From assembly GCF_023630705.1 (NCBI RefSeq), contig NZ_JALQEM010000018.1, forward strand, positions 62,001-126,000: DNA of 64,000 nt, written 5' to 3'. Each line of letters starts with the position of its first letter. Position 1 is the first letter of the stretch. The stretch comes from Caballeronia sp. GAFFF1 (GTDB lineage: Bacteria > Pseudomonadota > Gammaproteobacteria > Burkholderiales > Burkholderiaceae). The position numbers and the translations under genes are program-made. A model generated the notes under the pieces. It made no database searches, had not been told where the DNA came from, and saw nothing but the letters and a program-made list of their open reading frames with translations. Positions 9,855-18,624 of the stretch are shown here, piece by piece.

Positions 9855-10438
9855 TGAAGGCAGTGTGTGTGTATTGCGGCTCCGCCCCCGGAGCCCGCCC
9901 CGTCTACTCGCAAGCCGCGCGCGCGTTCGGACGCGCGCTCGTCGAGGCGAACTTGTCGCTCGTTTATGGCGGCGGCCGCGTCGGGCTGATGGGCTTGATC
10001 GCGGATGAAGTGCTCGCCGCCGGCGGACGCGCGGTCGGCGTGATTCCCGAACTGCTGCTGGCGAAGGAAGTCGGCCATACCGATCTCACGGAACTGCACG
10101 TCGTGCCCGACATGCACGAGCGCAAGAAGAAGATGGCGGATCTCGCCGATGCCTTCGTCGCCATGCCCGGCGGCGTCGGCACGTACGAAGAGTTCTTCGA
10201 GGTGTACACGTGGGCGCAGCTCGGCTATCACCAGAAGCCCGTCGGCCTCTTGGACGTGAACGGCTACTTCGAGCCGCTCCTGTCGATGCTGCGTCATACC
10301 ATCGACGAAGGCTTCATGCGCAAGCCGTATCTGGACATGATTCAGGTGGCCGCCGAGCCGAACGAGATGATCGCGAAGCTCGCGGCCTACACGCCGCCCG
10401 CGAACGACAAGTGGTCCGAGAAACGCAACGCAGTCTGA
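9854..10438 (+). CDS. LOG family protein (cytokinin riboside 5'-monophosphate phosphoribohydrolase type)
   Basis: 194 residues of the Rossmann-like LOG/TIGR00730 family: VYCGSAPG at the start, SLVYGGGRVGLMG near 36 and the family motif PGGVGTYEEFFE near 103. These proteins hydrolyse the N-glycosidic bond of nucleoside 5'-monophosphates; in plants and some bacteria this activates cytokinins, but in most bacteria it may serve nucleotide housekeeping. The start is fused to the tetR stop (TAATG), so the genes are co-translated, and an SDR gene follows after 13 bp. Confidence 0.93.
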   Translation: MKAVCVYCGSAPGARPVYSQAARAFGRALVEANLSLVYGGGRVGLMGLIADEVLAAGGRAVGVIPELLLAKEVGHTDLTELHVVPDMHERKKKMADLADAFVAMPGGVGTYEEFFEVYTWAQLGYHQKPVGLLDVNGYFEPLLSMLRHTIDEGFMRKPYLDMIQVAAEPNEMIAKLAAYTPPANDKWSEKRNAV

Positions 10439-10451
10439 GGAGAGTGGAGCG

Positions 10452-11198
10452 ATGTCCAAAGTCATCCTGATCACCGGCGCGAGCCGCGGCATCGGCCGGT
10501 CGGCTGCCATTCTCGCGGGCGCGCGGGGCTGGTCGGTCGGCGTGAACTACGCGTCGAACGCGCAAGCCGCCGAAGAAACCGTCGCGGCGGTGCGCGCGGC
10601 GGGCGGCAAGGCGATCGCGATTGCCGGCGACGTGCGCGACGAAGCGGCAATCATCGCCATGTTCGACGCCACCGAAGAAGCCTTCGGCACGCTCGACGGC
10701 GTGGTGAACAACGCGGGCATCGTCGCGCCGGGCGCGCCGTTGGCCGACATGGACATCGAGCGGCTCAAGCGCATCTTCGACACCAACGTGCTCGGCGCGT
10801 ATCTGTGCGCGCGCGAGGCGGCGCGGCGTCTGTCGCGCTCGCGCGGCGGCCACGGCGGCTCGCTCGTGAACGTGTCGTCGGCGGCGGCGCGGCTCGGGTC
10901 GCCGAACGAATACGTGGACTATGCGGGCTCCAAAGGCGCGATCGACGCGATGACCATCGGGCTTTCCAAGGAACTCGGCCCGGAAGGCGTGCGCGTCAAC
11001 GCCATCCGCCCCGGCCTCATCGAAACCGACATCCATGCGAGCGGCGGCAAGCCGGACCGCGCGCACGTGCTCGGCGTGCATACGCCGCTCGGACGCCCCG
11101 GCACGGCGGACGAAGTGGGAGAATCGATCGTCTGGTTGCTGTCGGATGCGTCGTCGTATGTGACCGGCGCGATTCTGGACGTGACGGGCGGCCGGTAA
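10452..11198 (+). CDS. SDR family oxidoreductase
   Basis: 248 residues, classical short-chain dehydrogenase: TGASRGIG near 8, NNAG near 88, catalytic Ser in VNVSSAAARLG near 141, and YAGSK (Tyr and Lys) near 157. The dinucleotide site lacks an obvious acidic residue after the second strand (VGVNYASNAQAAEE), which leans toward NADPH. FabG-like in overall form, but the substrate cannot be told. It is last in the TetR-LOG-SDR unit and convergent with the DUF924 gene 14 bp away. Confidence 0.92.
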   Translation: MSKVILITGASRGIGRSAAILAGARGWSVGVNYASNAQAAEETVAAVRAAGGKAIAIAGDVRDEAAIIAMFDATEEAFGTLDGVVNNAGIVAPGAPLADMDIERLKRIFDTNVLGAYLCAREAARRLSRSRGGHGGSLVNVSSAAARLGSPNEYVDYAGSKGAIDAMTIGLSKELGPEGVRVNAIRPGLIETDIHASGGKPDRAHVLGVHTPLGRPGTADEVGESIVWLLSDASSYVTGAILDVTGGR

Positions 11199-11212
11199 AG
11201 CGTCTCGGGCGT

Positions 11213-11815
11213 TCAAAACCCGCCGTGTTCAGCCAGCCACGCTTCTTCGTCGGGCAGCGTCTTGCGCCCGAGGATCCTGTTCCGATGCGGAAAGCGCCCG
11301 AATCGTTCGATGACTTTCGCGTGCTTCAACGCGGAGTCGTAGAAGCTCGCGACGCCCGTTTCGTCGCGCAGCTTCGCGAAGAGGCGCACGGATTCGCGCT
11401 GGCTGGCGAGCGTTTCGTCGTGTTCGAACGGCGTGTACACGAACGCGCGATGACAGGCGCTCGGCATCCGCAGATCGTCGCCCTGCTCCACCAGCTTCTT
11501 CGCGACCGCGAGCGCCCGCGCGTCGCCGGCGAAGGCCCGCGGCGTGTTGCGATAACAGTTGCGAGAGAACTGATCCAGCACCACGATGAGCGCGAGCGCG
11601 GAAAGCGGCTCGCGTTCCCACTCTTCCAAGCCGCCCGCCTGCGCTTCGTCGAGCAGCGCGCCGAAGCGTCCGGTCAGCATGGCGTCGAATGCGCGTTTCT
11701 TGGTCCACCACTGCCTGCGCTCGGTGCCGAATTCCGGCGAGCCCGGCGCGCCGAACCAGACATCGAGGACGTCCTTTGCGCGCCGATCGCCGGTCAAGCC
11801 GGTCAAGCCGGTCAC
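11213..11815 (-). CDS. DUF924 family protein
   Basis: About 200 residues. DUF924 features: VLDVWFGAPGSPEF at the start, RRQWWTKKRAFD, ALALIVVLDQFSRNCYRNTPRAFAGDARAL in the middle and the MPSACHRAFVYTPFEHDE segment. The family is helical, TPR-like and of unknown function. No ATG lies near the conserved start. A GTG at 11815, or a TTG at 11824 overlapping the alaX stop as TTGA, are the candidates. The first codons are a 9-bp repeat coding LTGLTGLTG. It is the last gene of the operon running left from 16317. Confidence 0.85.
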   Translation of the reverse strand: MTGLTGLTGDRRAKDVLDVWFGAPGSPEFGTERRQWWTKKRAFDAMLTGRFGALLDEAQAGGLEEWEREPLSALALIVVLDQFSRNCYRNTPRAFAGDARALAVAKKLVEQGDDLRMPSACHRAFVYTPFEHDETLASQRESVRLFAKLRDETGVASFYDSALKHAKVIERFGRFPHRNRILGRKTLPDEEAWLAEHGGF

Positions 11816-11820
11816 GACCG

Positions 11821-12552
11821 TCAAGCCAGTTCCAGCACGAGCCGCCGCGTGCGCGCGCTCTTCTTTTCCAGCTTGGCGATGCGCAGCGTCCCGATCTCGC
11901 CGGTATTGCGCACATGCGTGCCGCCGCACGGCTGCAAGTCCACGTTCTCGATGCGCAGCAGCCGCACGCGGCCGAGACCCATCGGCGGCTTCACGCTCAT
12001 CGTGCGGACGAGTTCGGGGCGGGCGGACATTTCTTCGTCGGTGATCCATTCGGTGCGCACGTCGTGCGAACCGCCGACGAGCTCGCGCAGCTTCGCTTCC
12101 ACCGCTTCGCGCTCGATCGGCTCGACGGTCGCGAGATCGAGCCGCGCGTAATCGGTCGTGATGCTGCAACCATCCACCGGATACGGCAGCACCGCGCAGA
12201 TCAGGTGGCTCGCGGTGTGCAGCCGCATATGCCGGTACCGCCGCTCCCAGTCGATTTCAGCGCTCACTCTGTCGCCCACCTTGAGCTTCGCCAGCGCGTC
12301 GTCCTGACCCGGCGCCGGCACATGGACGGCGTCGTCGGGCGTCGCGCCTTCGAACTTGGCCTTGCGCGTATCCGCGATGGCAATCACCGTGCCGTCCGCG
12401 AGCGTCAGCGTTCCGGCATCGCCCGCCTGCCCGCCGCCGAGCGGATAGAACACGGTCTGGTCCAGATGGATGCCCGCCTCGTCGATGGCGGTGACGGTCG
12501 CATCGCAGTGTCTTTGGTAGGCGTCCTCGCGAAAGAGCGCGCGTGTAGTCAT
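11821..12552 (-). CDS. AlaX-type alanyl-tRNA editing protein
   Basis: 243 residues, a free-standing editing domain related to the AlaS second half. It shows the QTVFYPLGGGQAGDAG motif near 30, the zinc site HxxxH in RLHTASHL near 109 and CxxxH in QPCGGTHVRNTGEIG near 209. It hydrolyses Ser- or Gly-tRNA(Ala) in trans, backing up AlaS proofreading. The start MTTRALFRED was chosen over an upstream ATG whose 24 extra residues are not family-like. It follows the truncated haemoglobin gene by 83 bp. The full-length alaS lies separately at 60218-62842. Confidence 0.93.
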   Translation of the reverse strand: MTTRALFREDAYQRHCDATVTAIDEAGIHLDQTVFYPLGGGQAGDAGTLTLADGTVIAIADTRKAKFEGATPDDAVHVPAPGQDDALAKLKVGDRVSAEIDWERRYRHMRLHTASHLICAVLPYPVDGCSITTDYARLDLATVEPIEREAVEAKLRELVGGSHDVRTEWITDEEMSARPELVRTMSVKPPMGLGRVRLLRIENVDLQPCGGTHVRNTGEIGTLRIAKLEKKSARTRRLVLELA

Positions 12553-12635
12553 GACTTCGTGTCCTCGAATGCCTCGGTTGATCGCAGATGATGCCGCAAA
12601 CCGGCGCGGCCTCGCCCGGTACACAAGCGGGCGAA

Positions 12636-13070
12636 TCAGCCGGGACGGTTGCGCATCCAGTCGGCGGTATCAAAGAACGACGTGAGCAGGCGCTCGCGCA
12701 GCGGCTCGGCAAGGCCGATGTCCTCCATCGCCCAGGCCATGCAGCGCAGCCATTGATCGCGCTCGCTCGACGCGATGGCGAACGGCAGATGCCGCGCCCG
12801 CAGCCGCGGATGCCCGAAGCGGCTGATGTAGTGATCCGGTCCGCCCATCCAGCCGCACAGGAACCAGAAGGTCTTGTCGCGCGAATTGTCGAGCGTCGGC
12901 GGATGCAGCGCGCGAATGCCCGCGAACTCGGGCTCCAGGTCCATCAGATCGTAGAAACGGTCGACGAGCGCGCGCACGCGCTCCTCGCCGCCGATCAGCT
13001 CGAACGCGGTCGGCGCTGGTTGTTGATTTGTCGCTTCGTCTTCGGAAGCCGGTTGGTTTACTTCGCTCAT
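12636..13070 (-). CDS. Group II truncated haemoglobin
   Basis: 144 residues with a 2-on-2 globin domain at about 23-140. FELIGGEERVRALVDRFYDLM opens it and TFWFLCGWMGGPDHYISRFGHPRLRARHLPF holds the proximal-histidine region and the Trp of group II. The first 20 residues are a polar tail. These haem proteins bind O2, NO or sulfide and help in redox or nitrosative defence in the cytosol. It lies 20 bp after the FtsX-like permease gene and belongs to the same operon. Confidence 0.92.
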   Translation of the reverse strand: MSEVNQPASEDEATNQQPAPTAFELIGGEERVRALVDRFYDLMDLEPEFAGIRALHPPTLDNSRDKTFWFLCGWMGGPDHYISRFGHPRLRARHLPFAIASSERDQWLRCMAWAMEDIGLAEPLRERLLTSFFDTADWMRNRPG

Positions 13071-13090
13071 TGCTTTGCTTTGACTGAGAA

Positions 13091-15691
13091 CTATGCGTCC
13101 CGCAGCGATTGCAGCGCCGGGCGCGCCAGCACGCGCCGCAGGCTGAGCCAGCCGCCGAGCCCCGCGCACGCGATGCCCGCGACGACGCCCGCCGGCACGA
13201 GCCACGGATTGAAATCGATATGAAACTCGAACACGCGCGACGCGAGCACGTAGCCGATGCCCTGCGCGCCGAGCGCCGCCATCAGGCCCGACAACGCGCC
13301 GACCGCGACGAACTCCGCGACCTGCACCGAGCGCACTTGCCGGTGCGACGCGCCGAGCGCGCGCAGCAACGCCGACTCGCGCATGCGCTCGTCGCGCGTG
13401 CCGGCGAGCGCCGCGTACAGCACGAGCACGCCCGCCGCGAGCGTGAAGATGAAGAGAAACTGCACCGCGCCGATCACCTGCGCGAGCGTGCGCTGAATCT
13501 GCGCGAGGATCGGCGCGGTGTCGATGGCCGTGACGTTCGGGTACGCGGCGATCAGGCCGTCGATCATGCGCTGATCGTTCGCGGGCAGATGGAAGCTCGT
13601 GATGAAGGTCGCGGGCAAGTCCGCGAGCGCCTCGGGCGGCATCAGCACGAAGAAGTTCACCTTGAACGAATTCCAGTCCACCTTGCGCAGACTCGTGACC
13701 GGCGCTTCCACCGGCAGACCCGCCACGTCGAAACGCAGCATGTCGCCCATCTTCACGCGGATCGTCTTGGCGATGCCCTCTTCCATCGACACCTGCGGCT
13801 TCGCACTCGTGCCGTACCACGCGCCCTGCGTCACGCGGTTGTCGTCGGGCAGCGCGGTCGTGTAGGAGAGGTTGAACTCGCGGTCCACGAGCCGCTTCGC
13901 GTCGGGCTTATCGTAGCTGTCCGGATTCACCGCTTTCCCGTTGATCGCGACGAGGCGCGCGCGCACCATCGGCGAGAGCACGGCGTCGGGCTGGCCGTGG
14001 CCGTGCAGATAGGCAAGCACGCCGTCGCGCTGGTCCGGCTGAATGTCGATCAGGAACTCGTTGGGCGCATCCGGCGGCGTGGCGTCGCGCCATCCCTTGA
14101 TGAGATCGTTGCGCGTCATGCCGATCAGCAGCAGGCACATCAGCCCGATGCCGAGCGCCGTGATCTGCAACGCGCTCGCGCCGCTGCGCCGCTCCAGCGA
14201 CGCGAGCGCATAGCGCCAGCCGACGCCCGCGCGGCTCTTTTCGCGCCGCACGAAGCGCGCCGCCGCCCACAGCGCCGCCCGCGCGATGACGCCGAAGAGC
14301 AGCAGTCCCGCCGCGAACCCGCCCGCGACAATCACGCCGAGCTTCAGCTCGCCCGCCGCGATCACGAGCAGCGCCGCGAAGAGCAGCACGCCGACGCCAT
14401 ACGCCGCATAAGCGATACGGCTCGCATCGCCCAATTCTCGGCGGATCACGTGGACCGGCGGCACGCGCGTGAGCGGCAGAAGCGGCGGCAGCGCGAAGCC
14501 GAGCAACAGCACGAGGCCCATCGCGATGCCTTGCAACGCCGGCCAGACGCTCGCCTGCGGCAACTCGACATCGACGAGCGAACCCAATGCATGCAGCAGC
14601 ACCAGATGCCCGATGAAGCCGAGCACGATGCCCGCCACGCTGCCGATGACGCCGATCGCCAGGAATTCGTCGATGAAGAGCGCACGCAGCGTCCGCTGGC
14701 TGACGCCGAGGCAGCGCATCGCGGCGCAGCCGTCGAGATGCCGTCGCGCGAACCGGTGCGCGGCCATGGCGATGGCGACCGCCGCGAGCAGCGCCGTCAG
14801 AAGCGAGACCAGCGTGAGAAAGTGGCTCGCGCGGTCGATGGTCTGCCGCACTTGCGGCTGGCCGTCCGAGAGCGATTCGAGCGCGACGCCGCGCAGCTTG
14901 CCGCCGTCGGTCTTGCCGCGCGCGAACTGCGCGAACCGCTCGACCTGCGCATCCGGCCCCGCGACGAGCAGCCGGTACGTCACGCGGCTGCCATAGCCGA
15001 TCAGCCCCGTTGCCGCGATTTCATCGGCGCGCATCATGAGACGCGGCGAGAAGTTCACGAACGAGAAGCCGCGATCCAGTTCCCGCGTGATGACCGCCGC
15101 GACCGTGAAGGTGCGCGTGCCGACCTTCACCGCGCCGCCGACTTTCGTTTTCAGCGCGTCGAGCAGCGCGGGATCGACCCAGACGGTGCCGGGCGCGGGA
15201 ATGCCCTGGGCGGGCGCATCGGGCGCGTCGGGGCCCGGCGCGATACGCAGCGCGCCGCGCAACGGATAGCCCGGCGTCACGCCCTTGATCGCCGCGAGCC
15301 GCGAGAGCGGCGTCTGCCCGCCCGAGCTCACCATGCTCGGGAAGATGGTCGTGCCTGCCGTTTCGAGCCCGAGCGCACGCGCTTCCTGCGCGAACATCGG
15401 GTCGACAGGATGATCGGCGCGCACGACGAAATCGGCGGCAATCATCTGGCGGGCATCGCGGGCAAGCCCCTGCCGCATGCGATCCGCGAGAAAACCGACG
15501 CTCGACAACGCGGCGACCGCCAGCACGAGCGCGAGCAACAGCATCGTGAGTTCGCCCGCGCGCCAGTCGCGCGCGGTCATGCGCCACGACTGGCGCACGG
15601 TCTGCATGAAGTCGAGTCGGGCGCCCGGATGCGTGTGGTGAGGTGCGTGCGACGCCTTGGCCGCCGGTTTGTCGTTGGCCGCCGTGCTCAA
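13091..15691 (-). CDS. FtsX-like ABC transporter permease (two FtsX domains)
   Basis: 866 residues with about ten membrane segments. An N-terminal anchor (ELTMLLLALVLAVAALSSVGFLADRM, near 47) is followed by a large periplasmic domain (to about 280) and a four-helix FtsX block. A second periplasmic part and a C-terminal FtsX block (FLFIFTLAAGVLVLYAALAG ... RALGASHRQVRSVQVAEFVAVGALSGL) complete it. This is the YbbP/LolC-E type of exporter permease, which normally works with a LolD/YbbA-type ATPase; none is next to it. The start overlaps the DUF4126 stop by ATGA. The substrate is unknown; lipids or lipoproteins are typical. Confidence 0.9.
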   Translation of the reverse strand: MSTAANDKPAAKASHAPHHTHPGARLDFMQTVRQSWRMTARDWRAGELTMLLLALVLAVAALSSVGFLADRMRQGLARDARQMIAADFVVRADHPVDPMFAQEARALGLETAGTTIFPSMVSSGGQTPLSRLAAIKGVTPGYPLRGALRIAPGPDAPDAPAQGIPAPGTVWVDPALLDALKTKVGGAVKVGTRTFTVAAVITRELDRGFSFVNFSPRLMMRADEIAATGLIGYGSRVTYRLLVAGPDAQVERFAQFARGKTDGGKLRGVALESLSDGQPQVRQTIDRASHFLTLVSLLTALLAAVAIAMAAHRFARRHLDGCAAMRCLGVSQRTLRALFIDEFLAIGVIGSVAGIVLGFIGHLVLLHALGSLVDVELPQASVWPALQGIAMGLVLLLGFALPPLLPLTRVPPVHVIRRELGDASRIAYAAYGVGVLLFAALLVIAAGELKLGVIVAGGFAAGLLLFGVIARAALWAAARFVRREKSRAGVGWRYALASLERRSGASALQITALGIGLMCLLLIGMTRNDLIKGWRDATPPDAPNEFLIDIQPDQRDGVLAYLHGHGQPDAVLSPMVRARLVAINGKAVNPDSYDKPDAKRLVDREFNLSYTTALPDDNRVTQGAWYGTSAKPQVSMEEGIAKTIRVKMGDMLRFDVAGLPVEAPVTSLRKVDWNSFKVNFFVLMPPEALADLPATFITSFHLPANDQRMIDGLIAAYPNVTAIDTAPILAQIQRTLAQVIGAVQFLFIFTLAAGVLVLYAALAGTRDERMRESALLRALGASHRQVRSVQVAEFVAVGALSGLMAALGAQGIGYVLASRVFEFHIDFNPWLVPAGVVAGIACAGLGGWLSLRRVLARPALQSLRDA

Positions 15692-16317
15692 TCGTGCTTG
15701 CTCCGCAGTCGGCTGATCGGGTTATGCGTGCCCGGCAGCATGTGCTTGGCCATGCGCGACACGCCGCCGTGCACGCCGCGCACGAGACGCGGCAGCGCCC
15801 AGCCGGCCACCACGAGAAACGCGATCAGCATCACAAGGAACAGGAGCGGCACGAAGAACGCGAGCACGAGGCCGAGCGTCGCGCCGACATCTTCGGTGGC
15901 GGATGCGGCCCAGTTCGACACCGGCTCCGGCGAAAGATTGATGAGCGCGCGCGTGCCCGCCTTCGCGAAATGCGACGCCCCGGCGAGCGTGCCGCCCGCG
16001 AGCGCGGCGATGGTGAGCAAGGTCGGATCGGCGTGGCCGAGCGAGCCCGCCGCGAGCACGGCGCCCGCCGGAATGCGAATGAACGTATGAATGGCGTCCC
16101 ACAAGGAATCGAGCGCGGGGATCTTGTCGGCGAGAAATTCGACGAACGCGAGGAACGCGGCGACGCCTATTACCCACGGCGAAGCGAGCACGGCGAGCGT
16201 GTCGGGCAGATGAATGACGCCCATGCGGGCGAACAGGCCGGCGACGAAGACCGTGAGATACAGGCGCAGCCCGCTCGCCCATGAAAGGCCCGCAGCGAGC
16301 GAAAGTGATTCCAGCAT
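15688..16317 (-). CDS. DUF4126 domain membrane protein
   Basis: 209 residues with about five hydrophobic segments (LRLYLTVFVAGLFARMG; VIGVAAFLAFVEFLADKIP; LLTIAALAGGTLAGASHFAKAG; LGLVLAFFVPLLFLVMLIAFLVVAGW). The DSLWDAIHTFIRIPAGAVLAAGSLG stretch (about 70-95) is the DUF4126 hallmark. Function is unknown. It heads the operon DUF4126-FtsX-haemoglobin-AlaX-DUF924 and overlaps the FtsX gene by four bases. No clear promoter was found in the 270 bp ahead of it. Confidence 0.88.
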   Translation of the reverse strand: MLESLSLAAGLSWASGLRLYLTVFVAGLFARMGVIHLPDTLAVLASPWVIGVAAFLAFVEFLADKIPALDSLWDAIHTFIRIPAGAVLAAGSLGHADPTLLTIAALAGGTLAGASHFAKAGTRALINLSPEPVSNWAASATEDVGATLGLVLAFFVPLLFLVMLIAFLVVAGWALPRLVRGVHGGVSRMAKHMLPGTHNPISRLRSKHD

Positions 16318-16590
16318 TGCCGCCTCCTTGTTGCGCCAGCCGCGCGCTTGGGGCCACGGCTCGATGCTGTACCGGCTGAAACAATCGGCCCGCTTCCGCT
16401 GATCGGAGCGTGACCGACAGATGCCGCGACGCGGGCGCGCGTAAGATGGAACCGCCAGCCTCCCGCCGCGAAAACCGCAACCGCGCGCGAGGCGCCCGTC
16501 AGACTGACTTCAGATCATTATATCCACGCAAAAAGCCCGCGGTGAGCGCGTGGTACGGAAGCGGCCAAGCGATTGCCGTTCCCGCGCCTT

Positions 16591-16911
16591 TCAGTGCCCC
16601 GACGTGAGCTTGAGTCCGATCAAGCCCGCGATGATGAGCACCGCGCTCACGATGCGCGCCGCCGACACCGCCTCGCCCATGAACACGATGCCGAACACGA
16701 ACGCGCCGACCGCGCCGATGCCCGTCCACACCGCATACGCGGTGCCGAGCGGCAATTGGCGCATGGCGAGCGCGAGCAGCACGAAGCTGCCGATGGCCGT
16801 CACGAGCGTGAAGACGGACGGCCCGAGCTTCGTAAAACCTTCGGACGTCTTGAGTCCCGCCGCCCACGCGACTTCCAGCAGACCGGCAATGAAGAGAAGA
16901 ATCCAGGACAT
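16591..16911 (-). CDS. sugE: SMR family exporter, SugE/Gdx type (guanidinium export)
   Basis: 106 residues with four transmembrane helices. The SMR signature [21 protein letters not shown] includes the essential membrane Glu (E13), and [17 protein letters not shown] lies near 55. SugE/Gdx members swap guanidinium for protons and work as antiparallel dimers in the inner membrane. The Gdx assignment is strengthened by the two ACGR-loop hairpins just upstream, the guanidine-II riboswitch. GGGAG sits 7-8 bases before the ATG. The gene is alone and divergent from cioAB. Confidence 0.95.
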   Translation of the reverse strand: MSWILLFIAGLLEVAWAAGLKTSEGFTKLGPSVFTLVTAIGSFVLLALAMRQLPLGTAYAVWTGIGAVGAFVFGIVFMGEAVSAARIVSAVLIIAGLIGLKLTSGH

Positions 16912-16931
16912 CGGGTCACTCCCATGAGAAT

Positions 16932-16978
16932 GGGGCCGTCCCCAATGAGTCGATGCGCGTCCCGGTCGTCCGGCACGC
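16932..16978 (-). ncRNA. Guanidine-II (mini-ykkC) riboswitch
   Basis: Two hairpins with the diagnostic ACGR tetraloop lie in the sugE leader. The first (16957-16978) is GCGT-G-CCGG, loop ACGA, then CCGG-G-ACGC. The second (16932-16943) is GGGG, loop ACGG, CCCC. A 13-nt linker joins them. The second hairpin ends 20 nt before the start codon, next to the GGGAG ribosome site, so translational control is likely. This matches the mini-ykkC architecture, which in proteobacteria lies ahead of sugE-type exporters. Confidence 0.88.
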
Positions 16979-17004
16979 GGTTAGCTGATGAGCGCGAGGC
17001 CCAG

Positions 17005-17010
17005 ATTGTA
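17005..17010 (-). promoter_or_regulatory. -10 box for the riboswitch-sugE transcript
   Basis: The minus strand reads GCTACAATCTGG, with TACAAT close to TATAAT, about 26 bp ahead of the first riboswitch hairpin. No clear -35 hexamer was found. Confidence 0.45.
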
Positions 17011-17136
17011 GCAAACGGGGTCATGCGCGCCGCGCGTCCCGCCCCGGCAAACGGTGTATTGAAGGACGACCAAGGACGACGCGCGCACTTTCGCATCGTT
17101 CGACGCAAACGTTGCAAGAATCGCCAAGGAGCGTTC

Positions 17137-18600
17137 ATGCATATCGACTCGGTTCTGCTCTCGCGCTTTCAGTTCGCGTGGGTCATTGCGTTTCATATCT
17201 TGCTGCCGGCTTTCACCGTCGGACTCGCCTGTTTCATCGCCACGCTGGAAGTCAACTGGTGGATCACCAAGCGCGATGTCTACCGGCGGCTGTCGGCGTT
17301 CTGGCTCAAGATCTTCGCGGTGTCGTTCGGCATGGGCGTGGTGTCGGGCATCGTGATGCCGTTTCAGTTCGGCACCAACTGGAGCCGCTACGCCGACCGC
17401 ACGGCGAACGTCGTCGGCCCGCTGATGGGCTACGAGGTGCTGACCGCGTTCTTTCTGGAGTCGGCGTTTCTCGGCGTGCTGCTGTTCGGCCGCAAGCTCG
17501 TGCCGCAGTGGGCGCACGTGATGTCCGCGCTGTTCGTCGCGCTCGGCACGCTCATTTCGTCGTTCTGGATTCTCGCCGTCAATAGCTGGATGCAGACGCC
17601 GCAAGGCTACCGCCTCATGCCCGACGGCCGCTTCGAAGTGGTCAGCTTCTTCGACGTGATCTTCTCGCCGTCGTTTCCGTTCCGGCTGAGCCACACGGTG
17701 AGCGCGTTTCTCGTGACCACCGCCTTCGTCATTCTCGGCGTCGGCGCCATGTACATGCGTCAGGGCCGCGCGATCGAGGAAAGCCGCGTGATGCTCAAGA
17801 TGTCGCTTATCTTTCTGATCATCATGGTGCCCGTGCAGATGGTCCTCGGCGACGCCCACGGCCTCAACACGCTCAAGCACCAGCCGGCCAAGCTCGCCGC
17901 GATGGAGGCGCTATGGGAATCGGGCTCGCGCGTGCCCGCCAATCTCTTTTCCATTCCCGATCAGGACGAAGAGCGCAATCACTTCGAAATCTCGGTGCCG
18001 GTGCTCGGGAGCATCTATCTGACGCACGATCCGAACGGCTACGTGCGCGGGCTCAAGGACTTTCCCCGCGAGGACCGCCCGCCTGTCGCGGTCGTGTTCT
18101 TCGCGTTTCACATCATGGTCGGCATCGCGATGCTGATGCTCGCGATCGTGCTGTCGGGCATCGTGCTCTTCGCGCGCGGCAAGCTGGAACGCAGCAGGCG
18201 ATGGCTGCGCGCGGCATCGTTCGCGACGCCGCTCGGGTTCATCGCCGTGCTCGCGGGCTGGACGACGACCGAAGCCGGCCGGCAGCCGTGGACGGTGTAC
18301 GGCGTCCTGCGCACGCGCGATTCGGTGACGCCCTCGCTCACCACCGGCGATGTCGGGCTGTCGTGGCTGCTCTACGTGCTCGCGTACGCCGTGATCTTCG
18401 GCTCGGGATACATCCTCTTGCGGCGTCTGGTGCGCATCGGTCCGTCCGAAGCCACGCAAGGCCACGAGAACGAACTGCTTCAGCCGAAGACACGCGCGGC
18501 GCGGCCGCTTTCGGCGGTATCGTCGAGCGGAGACACCTCGCGTCAGACGGCGGACGTCGCGCCGAGCGACGACATCGTGCCGCCGCGCCGGCCGCATTAG
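17137..18600 (+). CDS. cioA: Cytochrome bd-type quinol oxidase subunit I (cyanide-insensitive type)
   Basis: 487 residues. Haem-binding subunit that oxidises ubiquinol and reduces O2 to water in the inner membrane. Features: SRFQFAWVIAFHILLPAFTVGL with the haem b595 His at the N-terminus; GYEVLTAFFLESAFLGV; the short Q-loop that marks CIO-type enzymes (YVRGLKDFPREDRPPVAVVFFAFHIMVG); and the GRQPW motif near 380. The last 40 residues are a polar, disordered tail. AAGGAG precedes the ATG at 17137, which sets the start. It forms an operon with cioB, 24 bp apart. Confidence 0.95.
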   Translation: MHIDSVLLSRFQFAWVIAFHILLPAFTVGLACFIATLEVNWWITKRDVYRRLSAFWLKIFAVSFGMGVVSGIVMPFQFGTNWSRYADRTANVVGPLMGYEVLTAFFLESAFLGVLLFGRKLVPQWAHVMSALFVALGTLISSFWILAVNSWMQTPQGYRLMPDGRFEVVSFFDVIFSPSFPFRLSHTVSAFLVTTAFVILGVGAMYMRQGRAIEESRVMLKMSLIFLIIMVPVQMVLGDAHGLNTLKHQPAKLAAMEALWESGSRVPANLFSIPDQDEERNHFEISVPVLGSIYLTHDPNGYVRGLKDFPREDRPPVAVVFFAFHIMVGIAMLMLAIVLSGIVLFARGKLERSRRWLRAASFATPLGFIAVLAGWTTTEAGRQPWTVYGVLRTRDSVTPSLTTGDVGLSWLLYVLAYAVIFGSGYILLRRLVRIGPSEATQGHENELLQPKTRAARPLSAVSSSGDTSRQTADVAPSDDIVPPRRPH

Positions 18601-18624
18601 CCATCCTGACAACCGGAGAACGCG

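Noticed and set aside
13109-16090. Long reading frame (993 codons) on the plus strand opposite the FtsX permease gene
   Set aside because: It is the antisense shadow of a well-supported gene. The product is an Arg/His-rich composition with no motif, as expected from GC-rich third positions.
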